Shown: piece by piece, positions 24,752-34,455 of the stretch
Layout of the letters: every line of letters starts with the position of its first letter
How positions within the stretch are numbered: the first letter of the stretch is position 1
Source: Paucihalobacter ruber
GTDB taxonomy: Bacteria > Bacteroidota > Bacteroidia > Flavobacteriales > Flavobacteriaceae
Reading direction: 5' to 3'
DNA length: 64,000 bases
Assembly: GCF_006494535.1 (NCBI RefSeq)
Contig: NZ_VHIQ01000007.1
Span: 124,001 to 188,000, forward strand
Notes under the pieces: generated by a model
The model's database searches: none
Told to the model about the DNA's origin: nothing
The model's input: only the letters and a program-made list of their open reading frames with translations
Made by a program: the position numbers and the translations under genes

Positions 24752-26041
24752 ATGGACGTCACGGTCATCATAATTTTACTGTCGTTATTACTGTCTGCCT
24801 TTTTTTCCGGGATGGAAATTGCCTACATCTCTTCTAATAAAATTTATATTGAAATTGAAAAAAAACAAGGCGGATTTATCTCGGTTATCCTATCCAAGCT
24901 AACTGCCAAGCCTTCAAAATTTATTACCAGTATGCTTATTGGTAATAACATTGCCCTGGTAATTTATGGTTTTTTAATGGGTGAAATTTTGGTGAATTGG
25001 TTCTCAACATTTGAAAACTCAAGCAACGGATTTTATACTTATTTATTTGTAGATTTAAAATTATTGTCGCAAACGGTTATTTCTACAGTTATCATTTTAA
25101 TCACAGCCGAATTTCTTCCAAAGGTCTTTTTTCAAATTTATGCCAATACCTTACTCAAGTTTTTTGCGCTACCGGCTTATGTTTTTTATCTGCTGTTTTC
25201 TGTCTTTTCAGAATTTTCAATGTGGATATCTAATGTTATTCTAAAAATTGTATTTAAAACAACCGACGATGATCCAACCTTAGAATTAAGCAGGGTAGAA
25301 CTCGGTAATTATATCAGTGAGCAAATGGAAGCTATTGAAGAAGATGCACCGGTAGATTCTGAAGTTCAGTTTTTCCAAAACGCCTTAGATTTTTCAACTG
25401 TAAAAGCCAGAGACGTGATGGTACCGCGAACCGAAATTATTGCTCAAGATACTGAAGACAGTCTGGATGAATTAAGGCATTTATTCATCGAAACGGGCTG
25501 CTCTAAAGTTCTTATATATAAAGAGAATATAGATGATGTTCTTGGCTATGTGCACGCCTTTGAATTGTTTAAAAGACCAAAGTCTATCAAAGCGGTTTTG
25601 CGTCCGGTAGAATTTGTGCCTGAAACCATGCTGGTTAAAGACATCATGAACACCCTAACTAAAAAGCGCAAAAGTATGGCCGTGGTGATTGATGAATACG
25701 GTGGCACCTCAGGCCTACTCACCTTAGAAGATATTGTAGAAGAATTGTTTGGTGAAATTGAAGATGAACACGATAAAGACGAAATGATTGAAGAACAAAT
25801 CAATCAGCAAACCTTTAAATTTTCGGCGCGCTTAGAAGTAGATTATCTTAACGAAACCTACAAGCTCGGCCTTCCCGAAGATGATTCTTACGAAACCCTG
25901 GGCGGATTAATTGTTAACAAAACCGAAGGTATTCCGCAGTTAGACGATGAGGTTAGAATAGATCGTTTTGTATTCAAAATCTTAGAAGCGTCATCAACAA
26001 AAATCAATACAGTTCAACTAGAAGTTCACAATATCGAATAA
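24752..26041 (+). CDS. CNNM/CorC-family transporter-like protein (CBS-pair domain)
   Basis: A 429-residue protein: DUF21/CNNM membrane domain (about 1-200, start LLLSAFFSGMEIAYISSNK), a CBS pair (about 205-330, with RDVMVPRTEII and VVIDEYGGTSGLLTLEDIVEELFGEI) and a CorC/HlyC domain (about 345-429). CNNM proteins export Mg2+ or Co2+, or regulate such export. Older annotations say hemolysin, and some flavobacterial paralogues are named GldE for gliding; the sequence alone does not decide this. It abuts the small membrane protein gene and precedes the PpiD-like gene by 97 bp. Confidence 0.88.
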   Translation: MDVTVIIILLSLLLSAFFSGMEIAYISSNKIYIEIEKKQGGFISVILSKLTAKPSKFITSMLIGNNIALVIYGFLMGEILVNWFSTFENSSNGFYTYLFVDLKLLSQTVISTVIILITAEFLPKVFFQIYANTLLKFFALPAYVFYLLFSVFSEFSMWISNVILKIVFKTTDDDPTLELSRVELGNYISEQMEAIEEDAPVDSEVQFFQNALDFSTVKARDVMVPRTEIIAQDTEDSLDELRHLFIETGCSKVLIYKENIDDVLGYVHAFELFKRPKSIKAVLRPVEFVPETMLVKDIMNTLTKKRKSMAVVIDEYGGTSGLLTLEDIVEELFGEIEDEHDKDEMIEEQINQQTFKFSARLEVDYLNETYKLGLPEDDSYETLGGLIVNKTEGIPQLDDEVRIDRFVFKILEASSTKINTVQLEVHNIE

Positions 26042-26138
26042 AACGTTCAAATACCTATAAAAACAATTGTTCTTCTTTTATTATTAGGCAGAAAGTACTA
26101 TTTTCGCACACTTATTTTTATCAATATAAAACAAGAAA

Positions 26139-28298
26139 ATGGCGGTTTTAAATAAAATTAGACAAAAATCAATTGTACTTATAGTAGTTATAGCAATGGC
26201 TTTGTTTGCCTTTGTATTATCCGATCTATTTAGAAGTGGAACACTTTTTGGCGGAAATCCTGATATTTTAGCAGTTGTTAATGGCAAAGACATTAACCGT
26301 GTAGAGTTTATGCAGCGTGTTGAAAACAGACAAAACCAAATGGGACCACAAAGTTCTGCTATGCAAACCATGAAAAGTGTCTGGGACCAAGAACTTAGAA
26401 GATTGGTACTTGAAACCGAATTTGAGAAACTGGGTTTGAGCGTAGAAAAAGATCAAATGAGAGACATTGTTATTCAAAGTTTTTCTAGCTTTCCTGAATT
26501 TCAAAACGAAGTTGGTTTGTTCGACGAAAATAAATTAGACGCCTTTATTTCTAATTTAAAAGACATCAATCCGGAGCGTGCACCCATAGGTAACTTTATG
26601 ATTAATTATGACGAATGGGTGAACAACGAACAAAATTTAGCTAAAGGTACCCTAGAGCAGTCATACTACAACTTAATTAAAGCCGGCATTGGTGCTACTA
26701 TTGCAGAAGCGCAAACCGAATACGAAAAGGATACCAGAACCTTCGACCTTAAGTTTGCATATGTACCATATACAAAAATAGCCGATAGCCTTATCGAAAT
26801 TAAGCAAAGCGATATTAAAAATTACGTTGAAAGAAACAAGCAAAACTACGAAACAGAGGCGACCAGAGATATTGTCTTTGTTGAGTTTATAGAAAAAGCT
26901 TCAGAAAAAGACGAAGAAGATATTAAAAATAGTATTACAGCATTGTTGCAAGATCGCGTAGAGTTTAACGAAAGTTCTCAAAACGAAGAAACCATCAAAG
27001 GCTTTTTAAATACCGATGATATTGAGACTTTTGTAAATGCCAATTCCGATATCAAATTTTTAGACAGATTTTTAATTAAAAGTCAGTTGCCACAAGCGTA
27101 TGCTGACTCACTTGTAAAAATGCCTGTTGGTGCTATATCGCCGGTTTACAAAAACAACAACTTGTATCAGCTAACCAAAGTTTTAGAAGAAATGCAGGTG
27201 GCAGATTCTGTAAAACACTCTCATATTATTGTCCCTTATCAAGGCGCCAATCGTGCCGATGGTATTACGATTAGCCGTGAAGAAGCCAAATCTATAGTAG
27301 ATAGTTTGCTGCCATTGGTAAAAAACAACAAGGATAAATTTAACGAAGTAGCTTCCGAGATCAATACCGACGGTACAAAAACCACTAATGGCGAAGTAGG
27401 TTGGACAAGATTAACCACATTTAATCCAAACGCCTTTGATCCAGATTACGCCAATTACATATTTTTTAATCCGGTAGGAACTGTCGATATCGTAGAAACC
27501 CAATTTGGTTATCACATTATAAGAATCGATGAAGCTAAAAACTACGAGCGCGGTATTAAAATTGCCAATTTAGCCCGTAGAATTGAGCCTTCCGAAGAAA
27601 CCATTAACGAAGTCTTCAACCAAAAAGGTAGATTTGAATTAGCGGTACAAGGAAAAGATTTCAGTGAAGTTGCAACCGAGAATAGCTATATGGTTAAGCC
27701 TGTTAACGGTTTAAAAGAATTAGATGAAAGAATCCCCGGATTAGATAACCAAAGACCAATAGTGCGTTGGGCTTTTGAAAAAGATACTAAAGAAGGTGCC
27801 GTGAAGAGTTTCCCAATAGCCGGAAAAGGCTTTGCAGTTGTGCAATTGGTAAAGAAGACGCCAAAAGGAATTTTAAGTGTAGAAGACGCCACGGCAGCAG
27901 CCTTACCTAAGGTGAGAAATGAGAAAAAAGCTGAACTGATCAGAAAATCCATTAACGCCACAAATGTTGAAGATTTTGCCAAAGAACAAGGGGAAACGGT
28001 TAGAACCGCTAATGCTATTAATATGGGAAGTACCACCTTAGCCGGTGCCGGAAACGAGCCAAAAGTTATCGGATTTGCAGCCGGGTTAAAAGAGGGTGAA
28101 ACCTCAAAATTAATTGATGGCGACAGAGGTGTTTACATGATTGAGGTAACTAAAATCAACGATGCCCCAACATTAGATAATTACACGTCTATTGTTAACA
28201 GACTTACCAATGCAAGAACAGGTACTGTAACGGCAAAAGCTTTCGAAGCATTAAAAGAAGCTGCGCAAATTGAAGATAACAGAGCTGTGTTTTATTAA
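26139..28298 (+). CDS. PpiD/SurA-type peptidyl-prolyl cis-trans isomerase
   Basis: A 719-residue membrane-anchored periplasmic foldase: one N-terminal helix (about 12-30), a SurA-N-like domain (about 30-240), a parvulin domain (about 345-465; recognisable are HSHIIVP, then GEVGWTRL and GYHIIRIDEAK) and a second parvulin-like region near 480-600. It would help fold outer-membrane proteins after the Sec translocon. The gene follows the CNNM gene by 97 bp and ends at a good terminator, so it closes the coaX-lptC operon or has its own promoter (a TATTTTCG box at 26099-26106 has no -33). Confidence 0.88.
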   Translation: MAVLNKIRQKSIVLIVVIAMALFAFVLSDLFRSGTLFGGNPDILAVVNGKDINRVEFMQRVENRQNQMGPQSSAMQTMKSVWDQELRRLVLETEFEKLGLSVEKDQMRDIVIQSFSSFPEFQNEVGLFDENKLDAFISNLKDINPERAPIGNFMINYDEWVNNEQNLAKGTLEQSYYNLIKAGIGATIAEAQTEYEKDTRTFDLKFAYVPYTKIADSLIEIKQSDIKNYVERNKQNYETEATRDIVFVEFIEKASEKDEEDIKNSITALLQDRVEFNESSQNEETIKGFLNTDDIETFVNANSDIKFLDRFLIKSQLPQAYADSLVKMPVGAISPVYKNNNLYQLTKVLEEMQVADSVKHSHIIVPYQGANRADGITISREEAKSIVDSLLPLVKNNKDKFNEVASEINTDGTKTTNGEVGWTRLTTFNPNAFDPDYANYIFFNPVGTVDIVETQFGYHIIRIDEAKNYERGIKIANLARRIEPSEETINEVFNQKGRFELAVQGKDFSEVATENSYMVKPVNGLKELDERIPGLDNQRPIVRWAFEKDTKEGAVKSFPIAGKGFAVVQLVKKTPKGILSVEDATAAALPKVRNEKKAELIRKSINATNVEDFAKEQGETVRTANAINMGSTTLAGAGNEPKVIGFAAGLKEGETSKLIDGDRGVYMIEVTKINDAPTLDNYTSIVNRLTNARTGTVTAKAFEALKEAAQIEDNRAVFY

Positions 28299-28321
28299 AA
28301 GTTAGCATTAGAATATTTATT

Positions 28322-28352
28322 AAAAGCTTCACTTTTTAGTGAGGCTTTTTTA
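28322..28352 (+). terminator. Rho-independent terminator after the PpiD-like gene
   Basis: AAAAGCTTCAC (28322-28332) pairs with GTGAGGCTTTT (28339-28349, one G-U) around a T-rich loop, and the T-run continues. Confidence 0.78.
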
Positions 28353-28452
28353 TTTCCTTTGGCTTATTATTTTAGTAATTATTAAAGTAAAAATGACTCT
28401 CTGAACCGCTGTCTTTCTCTAAGAAACTGTGTGCAAAAGCAAAATAGCTTGG

Positions 28453-29358
28453 TTATTTCACCATTTCTAAAAATGGTATAACAGTATCAAATCCCTTTGA
28501 CTTAAAATACGCTGTTGGGTTTTGGGAAACCCTAGCCATAATAAAATCGCCGCCCCAAGCCCCTAAACTTTTGATGCTACCCGAAAAATCATTAAACAGT
28601 TCTTGCTTAACAGGTTTTAGATTGAGCAGTTTTGAAAGAATGCCTTCGTGGTGTTCAATTAAAATATCAAAATCTTTACTGTTTGAGCATTCAATCAATT
28701 GCTCCGTCAATTCTGAGATTTCCTTAATGTACTTGCTTTTCTGGTTAGATTGTTGCTTATAGTGAGCAATGGCATTTCGGCTATTTTGCTTTTTGTTTAA
28801 ATACACAAAGTACAATTCATCTTTAAATGACCAGTTGAGATCTACTGGCGTTACCACTCTATCTATTTCTGTTAACCTATAAGTGATGGCAGTGTTGTGA
28901 GCCGCACAAGCGATGTCGTATCCACTGCCTCCAAAAGTTTTTTCGAGTAATTCATAAGCATCAACCTGAGCCCAGTTGGCCAGATTATTTATTAAGGTTG
29001 AGGATGACCCTAATCCCCAATGGCGGTTAAAATTGAGTTGGCTTTCTATGGAAAATCCTATGTCTTTTTGAAAGAATTCAGGATTCAATTGGTTAATAGC
29101 GTTCAGAATTTTAACAAGGGTAGCAGCAACATCATTGTTAACAGATGCATTCCATTGTCCGTTTTTTAATTTAAAATGAGCTTCAAACCATACAGCGCCG
29201 GTTTCTGAGATGCTTCGCCAGGTAATACCGTTAATATTGTTGTGTTCTACCCTTAGTTCCTGACCAAATTGTGTAGGAACAGCTAGGGCAAGCGCGCCGT
29301 CTAATACACTGTATTCACCTGTGATTAATAGTTTTCCGTTGCTGTGGTAGGTCTTCAA
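28453..29358 (-). CDS. GHMP kinase of the GYDIA family (mevalonate pathway)
   Basis: A 301-residue GHMP-fold kinase. Motif 1 is GKLLITGEYSVLDGA, motif 2 is WGLGSSSTLINNLA, the name-giving FGGSGYDIA motif is near residue 145, and motif 3 is LGAWGGDFIMAR. GYDIA-type GHMP kinases accompany mevalonate-pathway genes in Bacteroidota and probably phosphorylate mevalonate or phosphomevalonate. The neighbour 2 bp upstream is HMG-CoA reductase, which supports this. The exact step is not certain. Confidence 0.85.
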   Translation of the reverse strand: MKTYHSNGKLLITGEYSVLDGALALAVPTQFGQELRVEHNNINGITWRSISETGAVWFEAHFKLKNGQWNASVNNDVAATLVKILNAINQLNPEFFQKDIGFSIESQLNFNRHWGLGSSSTLINNLANWAQVDAYELLEKTFGGSGYDIACAAHNTAITYRLTEIDRVVTPVDLNWSFKDELYFVYLNKKQNSRNAIAHYKQQSNQKSKYIKEISELTEQLIECSNSKDFDILIEHHEGILSKLLNLKPVKQELFNDFSGSIKSLGAWGGDFIMARVSQNPTAYFKSKGFDTVIPFLEMVK

Positions 29359-29360
29359 AT

Positions 29361-30686
29361 TTATTGGTTTGTTGAAGATTGTCTTATCGATGCTAAGGTT
29401 TTAACCACTTCGCTGTGGCTAACGGTATGTGTTTTAAAATGATCTACCATTTTGGCTTTTTCTTCCTTGGTAGCTCCCATTTGATTTAAAATATTCATCA
29501 AGTGCATTTTCATATGACCTTGTTGAATTCCAGTGGTAGTTAATGACCGCAGTGCTGCGAAATTTTGAGCCAGGCCGGCCACAGCCGTAATTTGCATGAG
29601 TTCTCTGGCCGATGGTTTGCCTAACATTTGTAGTGCTACATTTACCAATGGATGTAATTTTGTGAGTCCGCCAACAGTGCCCAATGCCAATGGAATTTCT
29701 ATCCAGAATTTAAATATGCCGTCTTTTACTTCGGAATGTGTAAGGCTTTTGTAATGACCATCCCGCGCTGCATAGGCGTGAATGCCAGCTTCAACGGCTC
29801 TAAAATCGTTTCCGGTGGCTAAAACTACAGCATCTATTCCATTCATAATACCTTTGTTATGAGTAACGGCCCTGTAAGGTTCAACTTCGGCTATTTTGAC
29901 CGCTTGAATAAATTTCTCGGCAAACTCATGTGGGTTTTCATTATCATTTTCCTTTAAATCTTCAACCTTACAACTCACTTCGGCCTTCACCAAACATTGT
30001 GGTACATAATTAGATAAAATACTCATCACAATGGTTAAATCGTGTGGTTGAATTTCAATGTCTTCGGCAGCAGCACTTTTGAAAGTCTTGGCAAATTGCT
30101 CTAAACAGGAATTTATAAAATTGGCACCCATGGCGTCTAAAGTTTCAAACGTAGCGTGCAACTGATAATAATTTGGAATCTGTTCGGTTTTATCCCGTAA
30201 TTCAATATCTAAAATACCGCCACCGCGCTTTTGCATATTGGTGGTTAAAGATGCGGTATCTGAAATTAATTGGCTTTTAACATTGTTGAAAAAGTTTCGC
30301 AAAACCATCGCAGATCCCGAAAATGTAAAGTGTACCTGCCCAACTTTGGTGGTGTTGATCACTTCAGCTTTAAATCCGTCACGGTCCAACCAAAACTTGG
30401 CAGCCTTACTGGCCGCCGCCACTACCGAGCTTTCTTCAATGGTCATCGGGATGGTGTACATCTTTCCATTAATTAAAAAATTGGGTGCTACAGCAAAAGG
30501 TAAATAGTAATTGCTAACGGTATTTTCAATAAACTCGTCATGCAAATTTTGCAGGGCTTCATCTGTATTCCAATATTGTAGAATTACTTTTTTAATTTCG
30601 GAATTATTATCGAAGTGATGTTGGAGTAACCAATCAATTTTTTCTATTTTACTTAACTTAGAAAAACCTGTAACGGGTTGTGACAT
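29361..30686 (-). CDS. Hydroxymethylglutaryl-CoA reductase, class II (degradative type)
   Basis: A 441-residue class II HMG-CoA reductase. It starts SQPVTGFSKL, with the catalytic Glu in FIENTVSNYYLPFAVAPNF, the substrate segment DAMGANFINSC, the NAD(P) region ATGNDFRAVEAGIHAYAARDGHY, GTVGGLTKLHP, and the catalytic-His region near GHMKMHLMN. It forms mevalonate from HMG-CoA for isoprenoid synthesis; the class II form is the biosynthetic one in this lineage. The ATG at 30686 was chosen because further upstream the frame runs into the promoter box. It precedes the GYDIA kinase by 2 bp. Confidence 0.92.
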   Translation of the reverse strand: MSQPVTGFSKLSKIEKIDWLLQHHFDNNSEIKKVILQYWNTDEALQNLHDEFIENTVSNYYLPFAVAPNFLINGKMYTIPMTIEESSVVAAASKAAKFWLDRDGFKAEVINTTKVGQVHFTFSGSAMVLRNFFNNVKSQLISDTASLTTNMQKRGGGILDIELRDKTEQIPNYYQLHATFETLDAMGANFINSCLEQFAKTFKSAAAEDIEIQPHDLTIVMSILSNYVPQCLVKAEVSCKVEDLKENDNENPHEFAEKFIQAVKIAEVEPYRAVTHNKGIMNGIDAVVLATGNDFRAVEAGIHAYAARDGHYKSLTHSEVKDGIFKFWIEIPLALGTVGGLTKLHPLVNVALQMLGKPSARELMQITAVAGLAQNFAALRSLTTTGIQQGHMKMHLMNILNQMGATKEEKAKMVDHFKTHTVSHSEVVKTLASIRQSSTNQ

Positions 30687-30707
30687 TATCTTGTTTTTTA
30701 TGCTTGG

Positions 30708-30715
30708 CAAAGATA
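30708..30715 (-). promoter_or_regulatory. -7 box of the HMG-CoA reductase operon
   Basis: Read on the minus strand, TATCTTTG matches TAnnTTTG 21 bp before the start codon at 30686. A clear -33 TTG at the ideal distance is not visible. Confidence 0.45.
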
Positions 30716-30836
30716 CTACTATTCAATATAATGTAAATAAATACGAACGGCGTATTGCGTTTTTACTGTTAATAATTAGACTTTTTTGCCAAATTTTTAG
30801 TAAACTTGACATCAAATCAACAATAATTTCAAATTA

Positions 30837-33017
30837 ATGTTATACCGTCTTTTTTTAACAGCACTTTTTTTGTGTTGTTTTTCTACAATTGATGCTCAAA
30901 ATAAATCCATTACATTAGAATCCATTTGGGATGGCACCTTCAGAACACAAGGTATGCAGTCGCTCCATTCCATGAATAACGGACAGCAGTATGCGGTTTT
31001 AAATTTTAATAGAGGCGTCGGTACCTCAAGCATAGATTTATACGATTATAAGTCACTTGAAAAGGTAGAAACAGTTTTAAACTCCGAAAGTCTTGATGGT
31101 ATAGCCTCTTTTATGGACTATGAATTTAGTGCCGACGAGTCAAAAATCCTGCTCACAACAGCTCAAACGCCTATTTTTAGACGCAGTACCGTTGGAACCT
31201 ATTACGTGTACAGCAGGGCAAATGCGTCTTTGGTAAAGGTATCAGACAATAGTATACAAGAACCAACTTTTTCGCCTAAGGCAAATAAGGTAGCTTATGG
31301 CTTTGAGAACAATTTATATGTGAAAGACCTAAGTACAGGCAATACCATACAACTAACATTCGATGGCGAAAATAATAAAATCATCAATGGTATTACAGAT
31401 TGGGTGTACGAAGAAGAGTTTGGTTTTGTGCGCGCTTTCGACTGGAATGCCGAGGGAACAAAAATAGCTTTTATTAAATTTGACGAAACCGAAGTTCCTG
31501 AATTCTCAATGGATGTTTACGGAAGTGATTTGTATCCAAAACAAGATGTATTTAAATATCCAAAAGCAGGTGAGAAAAATGCCGAAGTCTCATTGCATAT
31601 TTATGATCTTGAAAAAAACACCACCACAAAGGTTGAAGTCAATAAGTCTTATACCGATTTTTATATACCCAGAATTTCCTGGACTAATGACGCCGAAATC
31701 TTAAGTGCCCAATACATCAATCGCCATCAAAACGAATTAGATTTATGGATGATTAATGCTACCGATATCTCGACTAAACTGGTTTTGGAAGAACGTGACC
31801 AGGCCTATGTTGATGTTACCTCAGATCTCACTTTTTTAGCCGATCACAGTTTTATTTGGACGAGCGAGCGAGATGGATTTAACCACATCTACTATTACGA
31901 CAAAACAGGGAAACTCATTAATCAAGTCACCAAAGGTAATTGGGAAGTCACGAGCTATTATGGTTACGATGCCAAAACCAAACGCATTTTTTATCAGAGT
32001 GTTGAAAACGGCTCGATTAATCGCGATGTGTATGCCATAGGTTTAAATGGTAAAAACAAACAACGGTTAACCAACCAAACCGGTACCAATAGTGCCAATT
32101 TTAGTGCAGATTTCAGCTATTTTATCAACACCTTTTCAAATGCAACCATACCACCGGTGTATACCTTACACGACAGTAAAAAGGGAGCGCTTTTAAAAAC
32201 CATTGTAGATAATGCTTCTTTGATGAACAAGTTAAAAGACTATCAAATATCAACAAAGGAATTCAGCACCATTAATGTTAATGGTAACGAACTCAATATG
32301 TATATGATAAAACCTTTAAATTTTGATGCCTCCAAAACCTATCCTTTATTCATGTTTCAGTATTCCGGTCCGGGTTCTCAACAAGTGGCCAATCGCTGGA
32401 ACGGTGCCAACGATTATTGGCACCAGTTTTTGGCGCAGCAAGATGTTATCATTGCTTGTGTAGATGGCAGAGGTACCGGATTAAAAGGAGCCAACTTTAA
32501 AAAAGTGACTCAAAAAGAATTGGGTAAATACGAAGTAAAAGACCAAATTGAGGCCGCTAAACAATTAGGTGCATTGCCTTATATTGATGCCCAACGCATG
32601 GGGATTTGGGGTTGGAGCTACGGTGGTTTCATGAGTAGCAACGCTCTGTTTCAAGGTAGCGATGTGTTTAAAATGGCCATAGCTGTGGCACCTGTTACCA
32701 GCTGGCGCTTCTACGATACTATTTACACCGAACGCTATATGACCACGCCTCAGGAAAACCCGTCAGGATACGATGATAATTCGCCCATTAACCATGTGAA
32801 CAAACTTAAGGGCGATTTTTTATTAGTACACGGCTCAGCCGATGACAATGTGCATGTTCAAAATACCACGCGAATGGTAGAAGCCTTGGTACAAGCCAAT
32901 AAGCAATTTGAGTGGCTGATATATCCAGATAAGAATCACAGTATCTACGGTGGAAATACAAGATTGCACTTATATACCAAAATGACTGATTTTATTCAAA
33001 AATCACTAGGAAATTAA
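30837..33017 (+). CDS. Dipeptidyl-peptidase IV, S9 family
   Basis: A 726-residue exported peptidase with signal peptide (about 1-19, ending TIDA), an eight-bladed propeller (about 40-490; the double-Glu-like YEEEFGFVRAFDW motif that binds the substrate N terminus is near residue 190) and an alpha/beta-hydrolase domain with catalytic Ser594 (GWSYGGF), Asp in GSADDNV and His in DKNHSIYGG. It removes X-Pro dipeptides from peptides. It is followed by two POT-family peptide transporter genes, so it likely supplies dipeptides for uptake. It is divergent from the HMG-CoA reductase operon. Confidence 0.92.
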   Translation: MLYRLFLTALFLCCFSTIDAQNKSITLESIWDGTFRTQGMQSLHSMNNGQQYAVLNFNRGVGTSSIDLYDYKSLEKVETVLNSESLDGIASFMDYEFSADESKILLTTAQTPIFRRSTVGTYYVYSRANASLVKVSDNSIQEPTFSPKANKVAYGFENNLYVKDLSTGNTIQLTFDGENNKIINGITDWVYEEEFGFVRAFDWNAEGTKIAFIKFDETEVPEFSMDVYGSDLYPKQDVFKYPKAGEKNAEVSLHIYDLEKNTTTKVEVNKSYTDFYIPRISWTNDAEILSAQYINRHQNELDLWMINATDISTKLVLEERDQAYVDVTSDLTFLADHSFIWTSERDGFNHIYYYDKTGKLINQVTKGNWEVTSYYGYDAKTKRIFYQSVENGSINRDVYAIGLNGKNKQRLTNQTGTNSANFSADFSYFINTFSNATIPPVYTLHDSKKGALLKTIVDNASLMNKLKDYQISTKEFSTINVNGNELNMYMIKPLNFDASKTYPLFMFQYSGPGSQQVANRWNGANDYWHQFLAQQDVIIACVDGRGTGLKGANFKKVTQKELGKYEVKDQIEAAKQLGALPYIDAQRMGIWGWSYGGFMSSNALFQGSDVFKMAIAVAPVTSWRFYDTIYTERYMTTPQENPSGYDDNSPINHVNKLKGDFLLVHGSADDNVHVQNTTRMVEALVQANKQFEWLIYPDKNHSIYGGNTRLHLYTKMTDFIQKSLGN

Positions 33018-33048
33018 TAACTAAAAGTAACTAACTTAAATTTAAACT

Positions 33049-34443
33049 ATGTCATCAGCAGTAAAATTACCTCACCAAAAAGAGTTGTTTGGCCACCCGG
33101 TTGGTCTGTATGTATTGTTTTTTACCGAAATGTGGGAACGTTTTTCATACTACGGTATGAGAGCCATTTTGGTATTATATCTGGTAGCAGCCACTACCGA
33201 TGGTAATGCCGGTTTAGGCTGGACCAATGCTGAAGCTTTAGCTCTATATGGTTGGTACACCATGTTTGTTTATGTGGCCTCAATTCCCGGTGGTTGGATT
33301 GCAGATAAGTTTCTTGGTCAAAAGAAGTCAGTGTTGTATGGTGGAATTTTGTTGGTTGCAGGTCATAGTATTTTAGCAATTGAAGAGTACTGGGCTTTTT
33401 ACACAGGTTTAGGATTAATTATTGCCGGAGTTGGACTTTTAAAACCCAATATTTCAACCATGGTTGGAGGTTTGTATAAGCAAGGTGATATTAGACGCGA
33501 TAAGGGTTTCACCATATTCTATATAGGTATTAATATTGGGGCATTTTTATCCAGTTTAATTGTAGGTTATGTAGGCGAAGTTTATGGATGGCACTACGGT
33601 TTTGGTTTGGCAGGTATTGGTATGGCCGCAGGGTTAATACAATATTTAGCAGGGCTAAAATACCTAAAAACGGTTGGTAATTTTCTTGGTACTTCTGAAG
33701 ATGAAGAAGAAAAGGCTAGTATGAATCGTCCGTTAACCAAAATTGAAAAGGACAGAGTTATTGTTTTGTTCTTATCATTTTTGCTGGTAATTGTATTTTG
33801 GGGTGCATTTGAACAAGCAGGCGGATTAATGAATATTTACGCCAAAGAGAATACTGATAGAATATTGTTTGGATGGGAAGTGCCAGCGTCATGGTTCCAG
33901 TCTTTAAATGCCATGTTTATTATTTTCCTTGGTACTGCAGTTGCCGGTTACTGGGCTAAACGCAAACTACAGGGTAAACTTTCAACATCCTTATTTAAAA
34001 TGATACTCGGACTTATTATTATGGGTACGGGATTTTTCTTCATGTCGGCAGCATCGGCTGAGTTTGAAAGTACCGGATCTTCTGCAATGTACTGGTTGGT
34101 ATTGGCCTATTTGTTTCATACCGTTGGAGAGCTTTGCATCTCGCCTGTGGCCTTATCTTACATTACAAAGCTAGCACCATTAAAATACGGTTCTCTGATG
34201 ATGGGTGTATACTTTGCTATGACAGGCTTTGGAAATAAGGTTGCCGGTTTGTTGGGTGAATCGGCGTCTAATTTTGGAGAGTTTGCCGTTTTTACAGGTA
34301 TAGCTATTTTTTGTGTTGTCTTTGGAGGATTAATTTTGTTAATTAGAAGTAAGTTAGAGTATTTAACTCATGGTGTAGAAGACAAGGAAGGCGAGGTAGA
34401 ATTGACCGAAGGTTTCAATCTTGCAAACGAAGAAATTAACTAA
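33049..34443 (+). CDS. POT-family proton-coupled peptide transporter
   Basis: A 464-residue major-facilitator protein with twelve or more helices. POT signatures are the ExxER motif (EMWERFSYYGM, near residue 25), GGWIADKFLGQ and the FYIGINIGAF variant of the PTR2 motif. It would import di- and tripeptides with protons. It lies 31 bp after DPP4 and 12 bp before the second transporter gene, in one probable operon. Confidence 0.92.
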   Translation: MSSAVKLPHQKELFGHPVGLYVLFFTEMWERFSYYGMRAILVLYLVAATTDGNAGLGWTNAEALALYGWYTMFVYVASIPGGWIADKFLGQKKSVLYGGILLVAGHSILAIEEYWAFYTGLGLIIAGVGLLKPNISTMVGGLYKQGDIRRDKGFTIFYIGINIGAFLSSLIVGYVGEVYGWHYGFGLAGIGMAAGLIQYLAGLKYLKTVGNFLGTSEDEEEKASMNRPLTKIEKDRVIVLFLSFLLVIVFWGAFEQAGGLMNIYAKENTDRILFGWEVPASWFQSLNAMFIIFLGTAVAGYWAKRKLQGKLSTSLFKMILGLIIMGTGFFFMSAASAEFESTGSSAMYWLVLAYLFHTVGELCISPVALSYITKLAPLKYGSLMMGVYFAMTGFGNKVAGLLGESASNFGEFAVFTGIAIFCVVFGGLILLIRSKLEYLTHGVEDKEGEVELTEGFNLANEEIN

Positions 34444-34455
34444 TCATCAATAGTT